A stretch of 64,000 bases of DNA, from contig JAHDDK010000002.1 in the NCBI GenBank assembly GCA_020629375.1, positions 1 through 64,000 on the forward strand, read 5' to 3'. How positions within the stretch are numbered: position 1 is the stretch's first letter; each line of letters begins with the position of its first letter. The notes below the pieces were generated by a model. That model searched no databases and was not told the origin of the DNA. It saw only the letters and a program-made list of their open reading frames with translations. Source of the DNA: Acidimicrobiales bacterium (lineage in GTDB: Bacteria; Actinomycetota; Acidimicrobiia; Acidimicrobiales; SHLQ01). The translations under genes and the position numbers were made by a program. Below are positions 7,946 to 16,938 of this stretch, piece by piece.

Positions 7946-9163
7946 GTGGGAGTCATCGAGGCGATCGCGCCGCAGCGCCTCGGCCTTGGCTTTCGTCAGG
8001 TGCTCGCCTCGCAGTGGGCGACGAACCTCGCTGATGGCATCGCCCTCACCGCAGCGCCGCTCCTCATCTCCTCGGCGACCGGCGATCCGGCCCTCATTGC
8101 CGGGGCGGTCTTTGTCCAACGAGCGCCGTGGCTCCTGATCGGGCTCCAGGCTGGCGTCATCGCCGACCGATTCGATCGCCGCCGCATCGTGACCTTCGCC
8201 AACGTCGCACGGGCGGCGATCCTCGCGGTGCTCGTGCTCGGCATCACCTCCACCGCTGTTGGCCCGATCACGATTCTGGCCGTGTTCTTCGTCCTCGCTA
8301 TCGCCGAAGTGCTCGCCGACACCACGGCCGGAACGATCCTGCCGATGATCGTCGAACCCGACGATCTCACCCTCGGCAACTCGAGGCTCCAGTTCGGGTT
8401 CATGTCGCTCAACCAACTGGCCGGGCCCGCAATCGGCGGCGCCTTGTTCGCGCTGGGAAGCGAGGTGCCCTTCGTCGCGCAAGGCGTGGCGATGGCCTTC
8501 GGGGCGATCGTGATCGCCCGAATCGAACTTCCCGACGCCGAACGTCCCGACTCAACCCCCTCGGTCTGGCGCGACATCGTCGATGGCGCCGGGTGGATGT
8601 GGGGCCACGGCGCAATGCGCACCCTCGCGATCACGATCTTCGTCTTCAACCTGACCTTCGGCGCATCGTTCTCGCTGCTCGTCGTACTGGCAACCGAGCG
8701 CCTTGGCCTCGGCGAGGCTGGCTTCGGCCTGCTCACCGCCACGACCGCCGTCGGTGGTGCCGCTGGTGCGGCCGTGTATCCGATGCTCGAAAGCGCCTTT
8801 GGCCAGACATGGATCATGCGCATCGGGTTGACCATCGAGTCGATCACCCATCTCGTCCTCGCCACGTCCGTCAGCCCGTGGCCCGCATTCGCGGTCATGA
8901 TCGCGTTCGGCGTCCACGTCGGCTGCTGGAGCACGATCGTGCCGAGCGTGAGGCAACGGGTCGTCCCCGAACCACTCCAGGGACGAGTCAACGCCGTGTA
9001 CCTCGTCGGGCTGAACCTCGGGCTTCTCATCGGTGCGGTAGTCGGCGGCCTCCTCGCCACGGTCGGCGACATCACGACGCCGTACTGGTTCGCCTTCGTT
9101 GGATCGGCCATCACGGTGCTGTTGATCTGGGGCCCGCTTCGTCAGCTCACGGCGACGACATGA
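7946..9163 (+). CDS. MFS transporter (EntS/MFS_3-like exporter)
   Basis: A 405-residue integral membrane protein with about 12 predicted helices. The loop 2-3 signature ADRFDRRRIV is that of the MFS_3 family, which includes siderophore exporter EntS and macrolide pumps. Substrate is unknown. Translation likely begins at GTG 7946, directly after a -10 box, with no Shine-Dalgarno. The stop overlaps the ATG of a second, unrelated MFS gene by four bases, so both are made from one transcript. Confidence 0.88.
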   Translation: MGVIEAIAPQRLGLGFRQVLASQWATNLADGIALTAAPLLISSATGDPALIAGAVFVQRAPWLLIGLQAGVIADRFDRRRIVTFANVARAAILAVLVLGITSTAVGPITILAVFFVLAIAEVLADTTAGTILPMIVEPDDLTLGNSRLQFGFMSLNQLAGPAIGGALFALGSEVPFVAQGVAMAFGAIVIARIELPDAERPDSTPSVWRDIVDGAGWMWGHGAMRTLAITIFVFNLTFGASFSLLVVLATERLGLGEAGFGLLTATTAVGGAAGAAVYPMLESAFGQTWIMRIGLTIESITHLVLATSVSPWPAFAVMIAFGVHVGCWSTIVPSVRQRVVPEPLQGRVNAVYLVGLNLGLLIGAVVGGLLATVGDITTPYWFAFVGSAITVLLIWGPLRQLTATT

Positions 9164-10311
9164 GCGCCGTCACCAAGCTGCTGCTCGTCGTCTTCGCCGT
9201 GTCGTGGGGTACGAACGTCTCCACCCCGTTCTTGTCGACGTATCGCGACCGCCTCGACCTGTCCGACTCGGCGACGATGGCGATCTTCACTGTCTATGTG
9301 CTCGGGATCCTCACCGCCTTGCTGATCGCTGGCGCCCTGTCCGACCGGATTGGCCGTCGACCGGTCGTCTTGGCATCGACCGCTGCATCGATCGCGGCCT
9401 CCCTGCTGCTCATCTGGGGGAAGGACGTGTACGCGCTGTTGCTGATCGGCCGCCTGCTCCTCGGTGTCGCGAGCGGTGCGGTCCTCGGCGTCAGCGCCGC
9501 CTGGCTCCAAGAGCTCCTCGGGCTCGGGCAAGAACGACGCGCCGCCCTCCTCTCGACCATCGTGACCTTCGCTGGGTTCGGTATCGGCCCACCGATCAGC
9601 GCGGTCTTCGACTTCGCCGACGCCGCGCCGCTCGTCACCCCCTTCATCGTTCACGCAGCGGCCACCGCGCTCACGCTGATCGGGTTGCGAACGGTTCCCG
9701 ACACGTCACCTCGCAGCGACCGGTCGCTACGACCTTCGCTCGGCATCCCGGTCGCTGCCCGCCCGCGTTTCGTTCGCCTCGTCGCCCCTGCAGCCATCTG
9801 GGTGTTCGCCTTCCCGTCGACGTCGTTCGCCCTCTTTCCCGTACTCGTCAGCGACAGCCTCGACGCCGGGGCAGTCGCCGTCGCCGCCGCTGCGGGCGCC
9901 GTGACCGCATGGTCGGCGCTGCTTGCCCGGCCCATCGTCGGACGCACCGGGATCCGAGCAGGACTCCTGGTCGGGGGCAGCTTCGGTTTGCTTGGCTGGC
10001 TCATCGCCGGGATCGCGCTCGAGACGGATCGCTGGGTCCTGGTGCTCCCGGCCGCGCTGCTCCTTGGCTGCGCATCCGGGATTCTTACAGCCGGTGCACT
10101 TGGCCTACTCGCGGAGGTCGCCGAACCGGAGCAGCGCGGCCGGATCAACTCGACCTTCTATCTGCTCGCCTACCCCGGAATGGCCATGCCAGTCCTGTTG
10201 ACCACACTCGCAACGGTCCTCGGCATCGGCCGATCGATTGCCGTCGTGTGGTGCATGGCAGCCGTTGCGTTCGTCTTCATCGCGTCGAATCTCCGATCGG
10301 CAGAGGCCTGA
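9160..10311 (+). CDS. Second MFS transporter, coupled to the first
   Basis: A 383-residue MFS permease with about 12 helices. The MFS signature ALSDRIGRRPVVL lies in loop 2-3, and GRLLLGVASGAVLG is the helix 4 region. It belongs to the MFS_1 group rather than the subfamily of its upstream neighbour. The ATG at 9160 overlaps the previous stop (ATGA). The frame is open far upstream, but that part is the shadow of the first transporter. Two dissimilar MFS proteins in tandem could export related compounds or work as a pair; neither is shown. Confidence 0.87.
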   Translation: MSAVTKLLLVVFAVSWGTNVSTPFLSTYRDRLDLSDSATMAIFTVYVLGILTALLIAGALSDRIGRRPVVLASTAASIAASLLLIWGKDVYALLLIGRLLLGVASGAVLGVSAAWLQELLGLGQERRAALLSTIVTFAGFGIGPPISAVFDFADAAPLVTPFIVHAAATALTLIGLRTVPDTSPRSDRSLRPSLGIPVAARPRFVRLVAPAAIWVFAFPSTSFALFPVLVSDSLDAGAVAVAAAAGAVTAWSALLARPIVGRTGIRAGLLVGGSFGLLGWLIAGIALETDRWVLVLPAALLLGCASGILTAGALGLLAEVAEPEQRGRINSTFYLLAYPGMAMPVLLTTLATVLGIGRSIAVVWCMAAVAFVFIASNLRSAEA

Positions 10312-10318
10312 GCTCGGC

Positions 10319-10765
10319 TCATGTTGCCCAGCGACGGATCGATGCCATGGCGTCGTCGGGGAGCCCGAATTCGCCTGCTCCCGAGAGCACCCGTTCGAGA
10401 TAGCCCGCACGTGGCGGACCCGGCTCGTCGTGACACGCCACATACACGATCGCCTGGACCGGCTCGTCCGTCACCGAGCCGCCGTCGACGACGAGGGGCT
10501 GAACGGTGATCAGTTGCCGGACGTAGTTGCCCGTGGCGACACCCTCGTAGCCGTCCAGGATCTCGATGTGCTCGTCGGTCGTCAGCCACAGCACGCCGAC
10601 AACTCGATTCCCTGGCGCCGGCACGACGGTCGCCACCCCACGCTGATTGATGAGGAACTCCCACCCGACGTACTCAGCCAGACCGATCGGTTCAGCACCC
10701 GGACACCGGTGCGCCATCTGTTCGGTGGACATGTTCGAGCCATAGGCGAAGTACAGCAGCGACAT
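10319..10765 (-). CDS. Gamma-glutamylcyclotransferase-like protein
   Basis: A 148-residue protein of the GGCT/AIG2 fold. The substrate-binding loop FAYGSNMS is at residues 6-13, and the catalytic glutamate is Glu74 in DGYEGVA. Such enzymes release 5-oxoproline from gamma-glutamyl compounds. I start at ATG 10765; the open frame continues upstream but MSLLYFAYGSN matches family N termini. It converges with the MFS pair (7-base gap) and diverges from the lipoprotein gene at 10834. Confidence 0.88.
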   Translation of the reverse strand: MSLLYFAYGSNMSTEQMAHRCPGAEPIGLAEYVGWEFLINQRGVATVVPAPGNRVVGVLWLTTDEHIEILDGYEGVATGNYVRQLITVQPLVVDGGSVTDEPVQAIVYVACHDEPGPPRAGYLERVLSGAGEFGLPDDAMASIRRWAT

Positions 10766-10833
10766 GGCCACCGAGCGTACGCGGGGTGCGCTCCCCACAG
10801 GACCGAAACTCACTCGCTCATATCGTCGAAACC

Positions 10834-11853
10834 ATGGTGCGCCCGAGCCTCATGGTGACGTTGGTCCTCGTGCTCGCCGCATGCACCCCGGCCTCCGAGG
10901 CGGCGACGACCTCCGCGCAACCCGCCGAGCCGACCACGCCACTGCGAACCGAAGTCGTCTCGGATCCGGCCACCGCGCTCGAGCCGATCGTCGCGCCGAC
11001 GACGGTTCTCCAACCAACCCCGACTGCGCCGACGACCTCATCGGCACCATCGACCACCGCCGTCGAGACCACATCGAGCGCGGTCGTCGAACCCGTTGCG
11101 GAGACAGCCGAGGGCGGTGCCGTCGACCCGATCTTCGACCCGATCACCGATGCGCTGCGGGCGGAGACGACCGTCTCCATCGCGCTACCGGAACAGCTCG
11201 CAGGGATCCCCAAAGAAAGCGATCCGGCGGTCCCGCTACTCGCCACTCTCGCCGACGTGTCCGCCGACGCCCATCGAGTGGTGATCGGCCACGGCCCCTG
11301 CGACGGGGGCGACGCCTGCCGAATCCAGACCATCAGCGCACGGCGAGTCGCGCGCAACGACGCGATCTCCATCCTCGGCGCCGGAATCCCCGTACCGTTG
11401 CCGGACGGCCGAACCGGCTCGTACCTTCCGGCCGAGTGTGCGCCGATCTGTGGCGACGCATCGATCACCTGGCTCGACGCCGACGGGACCAGCCGCGACA
11501 TACTCGTCGCCCGCACGGTCACCCACCGAAGCGGTCGGGCCAGCGACGCGCTCGCCGTCGCCTGGTCCGTTCTGTCTCGCGGCTCTGCTCCCGAGGCCCC
11601 CGCTGTCTGCGGCTTCGAGACCGTCGCCCGCGATGGTGCGGTCGCTGCCGTCCAGACCATCCGACTGTCAGACGGTCGGGAACTCCATTGGCTGACCGCC
11701 TGCTCCGACGACGGCATCGCCACCGAGCTCCTCGCCGGACGCGCCGACCTTCGATGGCTTGACGACACCGAGCCAATGCTGGAGACCCGAGACCAAACAT
11801 CGGGTATCGCCACCCGCCATCACTACGACGGCTCTCGCCTCCATCGCCGCTGA
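10834..11853 (+). CDS. Hypothetical lipoprotein, paralogue of the next gene
   Basis: A 339-residue protein with a lipoprotein signal peptide (lipobox LAAC, Cys17), then a Thr/Pro/Ala-rich linker to about residue 90 and a globular domain. The domain shares blocks with the following gene: IFDPI near its start, IPVPLPDG in the middle and paired cysteines (GPCDGGDACRI, AECAPICGD) that likely form disulfides. No enzymatic motif is visible and I do not recognise the family. ATG 10834 gives a compact signal peptide. Confidence 0.75.
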   Translation: MVRPSLMVTLVLVLAACTPASEAATTSAQPAEPTTPLRTEVVSDPATALEPIVAPTTVLQPTPTAPTTSSAPSTTAVETTSSAVVEPVAETAEGGAVDPIFDPITDALRAETTVSIALPEQLAGIPKESDPAVPLLATLADVSADAHRVVIGHGPCDGGDACRIQTISARRVARNDAISILGAGIPVPLPDGRTGSYLPAECAPICGDASITWLDADGTSRDILVARTVTHRSGRASDALAVAWSVLSRGSAPEAPAVCGFETVARDGAVAAVQTIRLSDGRELHWLTACSDDGIATELLAGRADLRWLDDTEPMLETRDQTSGIATRHHYDGSRLHRR

Positions 11854-11923
11854 CCAGTAACCGTTTGGCGACGATCGTGGGGGCTGCTCCCCAGAGACGC
11901 GCACGACGCCAATTCGTACCGTC

Positions 11924-13099
11924 ATGGACATGACCGCCCTTCTCCCCCGTCCGGTCGCCCTTGCCTTCCTCGTCGCCGCGATGATGCTCGGTGCCTGCGG
12001 ATCCCCCACCAGCACGACGACTTCCAGCACTGGCGGTCACACGACGACGGTGGTCCCCACGAGCACGACGACCGAGACGATCACCACGACGACCGCCGCG
12101 CAGGTTGTCCCCGGCAGCGATGCGTCGACCACCACCACCGTCGAGACGACGAACGCACCCTCCGAAACCACCACGACCTCGCCAGATTCTCCGACGGGCC
12201 CGAACCCGCCATCGCCACATCCCGTGTTCGACCCCATCCTCGACGAGCTCCGAGAGCGAAGCGAACTTCCGATCCGTCTTCCGTCCCGACTCGCGCTGCC
12301 CGAACCGAGTGATTCGGGATTCGTGCCGACGGCCGTCCTCGTAGACGTGGGACCTGACCGGTACCGCGTCGATCTCGAATTCGGCGAAGACTGCAACGGT
12401 GCCGGCGTCTGCCACATCGGGTCGTACTGGGCTGGCACTCCCAGCGATACGTCGCTTGCGCCCTCCAACACACCGGTCCCGCTTCCCGATGGTCTCTCCG
12501 GTTACTACGCCGAACCGACTTGCGGCGCGAACTGCAGCGACGGCATCGTGTCGTGGTCCGAGGTCGGGCCGACCGGTACTCCGATCAGCTATGGCGTGAC
12601 CACGGCACTCTTCTCGGTCGCCGAGGCGATGGACATCGCCTGGTCGACGATGACCGACACGCCTGCCCCCGCAGCACCGCAGTCGTGTCCAGAGTCCGCT
12701 GTCGAACGCGACGGGGTCATGGCCGACATCGTGGTCGATGAGCTGGACGCCGGCGGCCAAGTGGTGTGGCTGATTGCGTGCTCGTCCGAAGGCGTCGGCG
12801 CTCACGTGCTCCCGACCGTCGGCGATGTCGGGTGGGTGAGCCTCCAATCGACTCTCGGTGCCGAGAACTACATCACGGTCTCGCTCCCCGGAGGTAGATC
12901 TCAACTGTTCAGCCACTGGGGAGGGTCGATGAGCGCCGTCATCGACGGCGACTTCGAGCGGCTTCTGGTTGGCGATCTCGTGTGCTCGGGCGGCGCTACC
13001 TTCGACGCCTCCGCAGGCTCGAAGCTGCGCTTCTACAACCCGCAATCTGTCGACCTCGAACCAACGCAGATCCCCGCCAACGCAACGCCATGCCCGTGA
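11924..13099 (+). CDS. Hypothetical lipoprotein, paralogue of the previous gene
   Basis: 391 residues. The lipobox is LGAC (Cys25), followed by a long Ser/Thr linker (residues 26-95) that spaces the domain from the membrane. The globular part aligns with the upstream gene: VFDPILDELRE, PVPLPDGLSGYY and the cysteine pairs in GEDCNGAGVCHIG and PTCGANCSDG. The two genes, 70 bases apart, are an old tandem duplication. Function unknown. The stop is followed two bases later by a perfect palindrome. Confidence 0.75.
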   Translation: MDMTALLPRPVALAFLVAAMMLGACGSPTSTTTSSTGGHTTTVVPTSTTTETITTTTAAQVVPGSDASTTTTVETTNAPSETTTTSPDSPTGPNPPSPHPVFDPILDELRERSELPIRLPSRLALPEPSDSGFVPTAVLVDVGPDRYRVDLEFGEDCNGAGVCHIGSYWAGTPSDTSLAPSNTPVPLPDGLSGYYAEPTCGANCSDGIVSWSEVGPTGTPISYGVTTALFSVAEAMDIAWSTMTDTPAPAAPQSCPESAVERDGVMADIVVDELDAGGQVVWLIACSSEGVGAHVLPTVGDVGWVSLQSTLGAENYITVSLPGGRSQLFSHWGGSMSAVIDGDFERLLVGDLVCSGGATFDASAGSKLRFYNPQSVDLEPTQIPANATPCP

Positions 13100-13101
13100 G
13101 A

Positions 13102-13134
13102 CGGTAATGAGAGGGTCTGACCCTCTCATTACCG
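13102..13134. repeat. Perfect 33-base palindrome (REP-like), copy 2
   Basis: Two 16-base arms meet at a central T within the core GAGGGTCTGACCCTC. It lies between two convergent genes, 2 bases after the lipoprotein stop and 4 bases before the patatin stop, so it may terminate both. The core TCTGACCC recurs at 48770, 59206 and 62847. Confidence 0.85.
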
Positions 13135-13138
13135 GCGT

Positions 13139-14224
13139 TCAGTCGGGGCGGGGCTTCGAGCGGCGTGTCGACACGATCGGCGCCAACACATCCGTCCGGA
13201 TCCGGCCGACCGGTGCGCGGGGGTGATTGATCAGCACCCGCTGCTCGACCGTGAATCCTTCGAGATCGAGCCATCCCAACATGGCCTCTGCTCCACCGGA
13301 GAGCGCGTCCATCAGGACGTGCGTGTCGAGTTCGAGCCGGTCGGGAAGGTCGATGTGTGGCGCAGGGACCACAGCGGCGATCTCGACCGGCGCCTGACGA
13401 GGGCCGATTGGGTCAGCCTCACCGTCGATGACGGCCCGAAGCGACTCCGTGTTCATCCAGAATCGTTCGGGTGATCGGTTCACGAGTTCGGCGACATGTT
13501 CGCCATTGATCCGGCGGACGACCCGCGGAACCGCAGCCCGTTCAAGAATGTTCGGCAGCTCCGGCTCGCCTGTTCGGATGAAGTCCCGACTGCGTGCGAC
13601 GAGGACGTGCGTCGCGCCGAGACCGACAGCACTCACCCAGGGCACGGGTTCGAGCAACCCGCCGTCGACACATGCAACCCCGTCGACCAGCCGGTTCGGG
13701 CCAGACACCACTGGCAATGAGGCACTCGCGGCCAAGATCGCTCGACACTCGGCTGCGTCCCCATCGAGACGGTGCAGACGGGGGGCCTGACCGGGCTCGG
13801 CTGGGCTGACCGTTGCCCATACCGGCACGTCAGACTCGACGAGCGCGTCCCAATCGAACCCATGCTCGTCCATGGCCTCACCGACGAGGTAGTCGATGTC
13901 AAGCACGATGCCCTTTCGGAGCAGTCGTCGTCGATCGACGAATCGGTCGGAGTTGAGCACCCGGTAGTAGAGGACCGAGCCCTTCGTGCCTTGGCCGATC
14001 GCAAAGAACGCCCCCGCGATCGCGCCTGCGGAGGTGCCGACCACCGCATCGAAACAATCCCGCATACCCAGTTGCTCGAGTGCGAGAAGCATCCCCGAGC
14101 TCACTGCGCCTCGCATCCCGCCGCCCTCGACCGCCAACACGAGGTGGTGGCCGTCGTCGCGATCGTTGGGAGTCGACCCTCGTGCTTGACGCTCGAGGAT
14201 GAGGGATCGGACGGCGTCGCTCAC
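13139..14224 (-). CDS. Patatin-like phospholipase
   Basis: A 361-residue patatin-fold acyl hydrolase. The oxyanion loop GGGMRG is at residues 34-39, the nucleophile Ser65 is in GTSAG (63-67) and Asp187 is in DGG, giving the full Ser-Asp dyad. No signal peptide or membrane helix is seen, so it probably acts on lipids from the cytosol. The frame is open upstream to 14467, but that part overlaps dedA. GTG 14224 overlaps the dedA stop by four bases (GTGA), so it is the likely start and the pair is an operon. Confidence 0.9.
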   Translation of the reverse strand: MSDAVRSLILERQARGSTPNDRDDGHHLVLAVEGGGMRGAVSSGMLLALEQLGMRDCFDAVVGTSAGAIAGAFFAIGQGTKGSVLYYRVLNSDRFVDRRRLLRKGIVLDIDYLVGEAMDEHGFDWDALVESDVPVWATVSPAEPGQAPRLHRLDGDAAECRAILAASASLPVVSGPNRLVDGVACVDGGLLEPVPWVSAVGLGATHVLVARSRDFIRTGEPELPNILERAAVPRVVRRINGEHVAELVNRSPERFWMNTESLRAVIDGEADPIGPRQAPVEIAAVVPAPHIDLPDRLELDTHVLMDALSGGAEAMLGWLDLEGFTVEQRVLINHPRAPVGRIRTDVLAPIVSTRRSKPRPD

Positions 14225-14904
14225 GCGGTGCTGACCGCTGACTCTTCGCCCCGGGTGCGCCGACGCTCGAGCAACCACCGAACCAGCTCGACGGTCAAGG
14301 TGATCGAAAGGGCCGTCCCGAAGGCGAGCCAGAGTGCCGTCGTCGTGTTCTCGACTTGTTCGGCCACGAAGAAGCCGAGCAGCGCGGCATAGCTCGCCCA
14401 CAACGTCGTGGCCAACAGGTCCCAGCGGGTGAACCACGAAAGAAACGGCTGGCCGGTGAGCCCACACGAAAAGGTCATAGCCGTGCGGCCACCAGGGATG
14501 AACCGTGCGGTGATGAGCAGCAGGCCGCCGCGCTTGCGAATCTGCTCGCCAGTGGCGAGCAGTCGCTTCTCGCCCTTTTCACCTCTGAAGAAGATCTGCC
14601 GGAGCAATTTGTCTGACCGGCTGCCGATCCAATAGCCGAGCGAGTCTCCGCAGTACGCCCCAAAGGCCCCGATCACGATCACCAACGCAAGGGGAAGCCA
14701 CCGGCGGTCGTTGATGAGGATTGCATCGCTGGCCGCGACCCCACCCGCGATGACGGTGAACTCGCTCGGCACGATCGGGACCACCGAGTCGAGCAGCGCG
14801 ATCGAGAACAACACGAGGAAGAACCACGGGCTCGACGAGATATCGGTGATCAGTTCTTCCATCTGGTGGAAGACGTCGATCGCCCAAGAGATCACGTTTC
14901 TCAC
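14221..14904 (-). CDS. DedA family membrane protein
   Basis: A 227-residue DedA (SNARE-associated/VTT) protein with about five membrane segments. The FIPGGRT motif (ARFIPGGRTAMTF) and the reentrant-loop residues SVVPIVPSE near the N terminus are typical. DedA proteins are linked to undecaprenyl phosphate and phospholipid flipping. I place the start at GTG 14904, preceded by GAGGGA at seven bases; the longer frame upstream would run into the divergent sensor kinase. Coupled to a phospholipase, it hints at membrane lipid turnover. Confidence 0.88.
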   Translation of the reverse strand: MRNVISWAIDVFHQMEELITDISSSPWFFLVLFSIALLDSVVPIVPSEFTVIAGGVAASDAILINDRRWLPLALVIVIGAFGAYCGDSLGYWIGSRSDKLLRQIFFRGEKGEKRLLATGEQIRKRGGLLLITARFIPGGRTAMTFSCGLTGQPFLSWFTRWDLLATTLWASYAALLGFFVAEQVENTTTALWLAFGTALSITLTVELVRWLLERRRTRGEESAVSTA

Positions 14905-15019
14905 GTTATCCCTCGCGACATCTCGCGGGTGGCGGGTATCGACCGTTCGTCCCGCGGGACGACCATCGGTCCGCCGTTCGGAGGATGACGTGATCCGCCG
15001 CGATTCGTACGCTTGGACC

Positions 15020-16174
15020 ATGGCGTCCAGACCGAGCCGACGAGACGTTGCCATCGCCGTCGCCTTGACCGCGGTCATGCTCCTCGGCAGTCAGGCGACT
15101 CCGCTCGAAGGAGGCAGCGAGCGGGCTCCTGACGTGTGGTCGTCTCTCACCATCGTCATCGCCGGTGCGGCCACGGCCTGGCGTCGGATCCGTCCGATGC
15201 GCGCCCTTGCAATCGCGACTCTGGCCGGGATCATCTACTGGGTGGCCGACTATCCCTATGCCGGCTCCGCACTCGCGATGATGCTGCTCCTCTTCTCCAT
15301 CGCGGCCTACGAGCCCGAACGGCAGCGGGCGATTCACGGGCTCGTCGCGTTCACCGTCGTGATCTCGGCGGTGTTGATCGTCGGCCTCGTTGCGCCCGAA
15401 GAAGAAGGGGTCAGCATCGGGCTCATCGTTCTCAACCTCGTACTGTTCCAGCTGGCGTGGTTTGCGGGCGACGCCGTACGGACCCGCCGTGAGCGCATGG
15501 AGGTCCTTCAACGTCAGGTCGACGAAGCGGCCGCCGCCCAGCGGACCGCAACACAGCGGGCCGTCGACGACGAACGGACGCGCATCGCCCGCGAGCTGCA
15601 CGACATCGTGGCCCACTCGATGTCGGTGATCGTCGTGCAAGCCGAGGGCGCGCAGCGCATGATCGGCAAGAACGACGACGCTGTTGCGTCGGCTCTCGGT
15701 TCGATCGAACAGACCGCTCGCCGCAACCTCAACGACATCCGGACGACCGTGGGCGCACTTCGCCACGATGTCGACACCACACCTCTTCCGGAGCTGTCTC
15801 GGCTGCCCGCGCTGATCGACGAGTGGGTCGAGGCCGGGCTTGACGTGTCGCTCGACATCGCCGGTGAGCAGCGGGATCTTCCGGGCATGGTTGAGCTGTC
15901 GGGTTATCGAGTGGTGCAAGAATCTCTCACCAACACGATGAAGCACGGCGGACCTGCCGTCCGTGCAGAGGTGACCGTGGACTACCAACCCGAACGCCTG
16001 TCGATCGCTGTCGTCGACAACGGACGTGGGGCCGCCACGCCCTCGACACCGCGAGGTCATGGTCTGATCGGGATGCGAGAGCGTATCGAGGCCGTGGGGG
16101 GCGAGCTGAGCGTTGGGCCCCGAGTCGGTGGCGGCTATGCGGTCCGGGCCCACATCCCGGTCGGTGCCGCGTGA
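15020..16174 (+). CDS. Sensor histidine kinase (NarL/DesK type)
   Basis: A 384-residue kinase. Four or five membrane helices fill residues 10-150, with short loops that suggest membrane sensing. The dimerisation domain carries the phosphorylated His194 in RELHDIVAHSMSV (HisKA_3), and the ATPase domain has the N box VVQESLTNTMKH and a G box VVDNGRG. ATG 15020 is the only sensible start, 115 bases from the divergent dedA. It overlaps its response regulator by four bases. The DNA target is unknown. Confidence 0.92.
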   Translation: MASRPSRRDVAIAVALTAVMLLGSQATPLEGGSERAPDVWSSLTIVIAGAATAWRRIRPMRALAIATLAGIIYWVADYPYAGSALAMMLLLFSIAAYEPERQRAIHGLVAFTVVISAVLIVGLVAPEEEGVSIGLIVLNLVLFQLAWFAGDAVRTRRERMEVLQRQVDEAAAAQRTATQRAVDDERTRIARELHDIVAHSMSVIVVQAEGAQRMIGKNDDAVASALGSIEQTARRNLNDIRTTVGALRHDVDTTPLPELSRLPALIDEWVEAGLDVSLDIAGEQRDLPGMVELSGYRVVQESLTNTMKHGGPAVRAEVTVDYQPERLSIAVVDNGRGAATPSTPRGHGLIGMRERIEAVGGELSVGPRVGGGYAVRAHIPVGAA

Positions 16175-16821
16175 CCGAAACGATCCGCGTCCTCGTCGTC
16201 GACGACCAGCCGCTGCTTCGTGCCGGCTTCGGGATGATTCTCGCGAGCGAGGATGACCTGGAGCTTGTCGGCGAGGCATCCAACGGCGTCGAGGCCGAGC
16301 AACAGGTCCGAGCGCTCTCGCCGGACGTTGTCCTCATGGACATTCGTATGCCCGAACGTGACGGCATCGAGGCGACGGAGATCATCACGAAGATCGACGA
16401 CGCACCTGCCGTGCTGATTCTTACGACGTTTGACCTCGACGAGTACGTCTATGCCGCGCTCCGCGCCGGAGCGTCCGGGTTCCTCCTCAAAGACGCGGGG
16501 GCCGACGAGCTGACCCGCGCAATCCGAGTTGTCGCTTCGGGCGAGGCCCTGCTGGCCCCGACCGTCACTCGACGTCTGCTCGGCGACTTCGCCAAGCGCC
16601 CAACCATGCGATCGAATCCGGGGCTCGACGAACTGACCGATCGTGAGAACGAAGTCCTTCAGCTCATGGCGAAGGGCCTGTCCAACAGCGAGATCGCCGA
16701 GTCGCTGATCCTGGGCGAAACGACGATCAAGACCCACGTCGGCCGCATTCTCATGAAGCTCGGCGCCCGCGACCGTGTGCAAGCGGTGATCGCCGCCTAC
16801 GAAGCCGGCATCGTCGAATAG
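16171..16821 (+). CDS. Response regulator, NarL/LuxR family
   Basis: A 216-residue regulator. The receiver domain carries DD at 11-12, phosphoacceptor Asp57 in VLMDIRMP, and Lys in LLKDAG. The C-terminal LuxR helix-turn-helix begins LTDRENEVLQLMAKGLSNSE. The GTG at 16171 overlaps the kinase stop. The gene converges on the ABC permease gene across a 43-base tandem repeat, and may control the ABC transporter or dedA nearby, as such systems often do (inference). Confidence 0.93.
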   Translation: MTETIRVLVVDDQPLLRAGFGMILASEDDLELVGEASNGVEAEQQVRALSPDVVLMDIRMPERDGIEATEIITKIDDAPAVLILTTFDLDEYVYAALRAGASGFLLKDAGADELTRAIRVVASGEALLAPTVTRRLLGDFAKRPTMRSNPGLDELTDRENEVLQLMAKGLSNSEIAESLILGETTIKTHVGRILMKLGARDRVQAVIAAYEAGIVE

Positions 16822-16831
16822 GGCTGGCCAG

Positions 16832-16938
16832 GCGCGAACTCGCAGGGTTTAATCTGCGCATGAGCGCCCAACGGGCGCGAACTCGCAGGGTTTAATCTGC
16901 GCATGAGCGCCCAACGGGCGCGAACTCGCAGGGTTTAA
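16832..16938. repeat. 43-base tandem repeat, about 2.5 copies, between convergent genes
   Basis: Units start at 16832, 16875 and 16918 with period 43 and look identical; the third stops after GGGTTTAA. Each full unit contains a GCGCCC-AAC-GGGCGC hairpin. The third partial copy includes the TAA of the permease (16935-16937 on the minus strand), so the unit appears to have arisen by duplicating the permease 3' end. It may act as a stack of bidirectional terminators. Confidence 0.9.

Noticed and set aside
8128..9159. Extension of the second MFS gene upstream
   Set aside because: The extra part is Arg/His-rich and lies in the first MFS gene; ATG 9160 gives a normal MFS start.
14225..14467. Longer patatin N terminus
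   Set aside because: It would overlap dedA by 240 bases in another frame. GTG 14224 gives the usual 4-base overlap and begins near the conserved core.
16832..16938. Tandem repeats as a CRISPR array
   Set aside because: The units are contiguous, with no unique spacers, and no cas genes are nearby.
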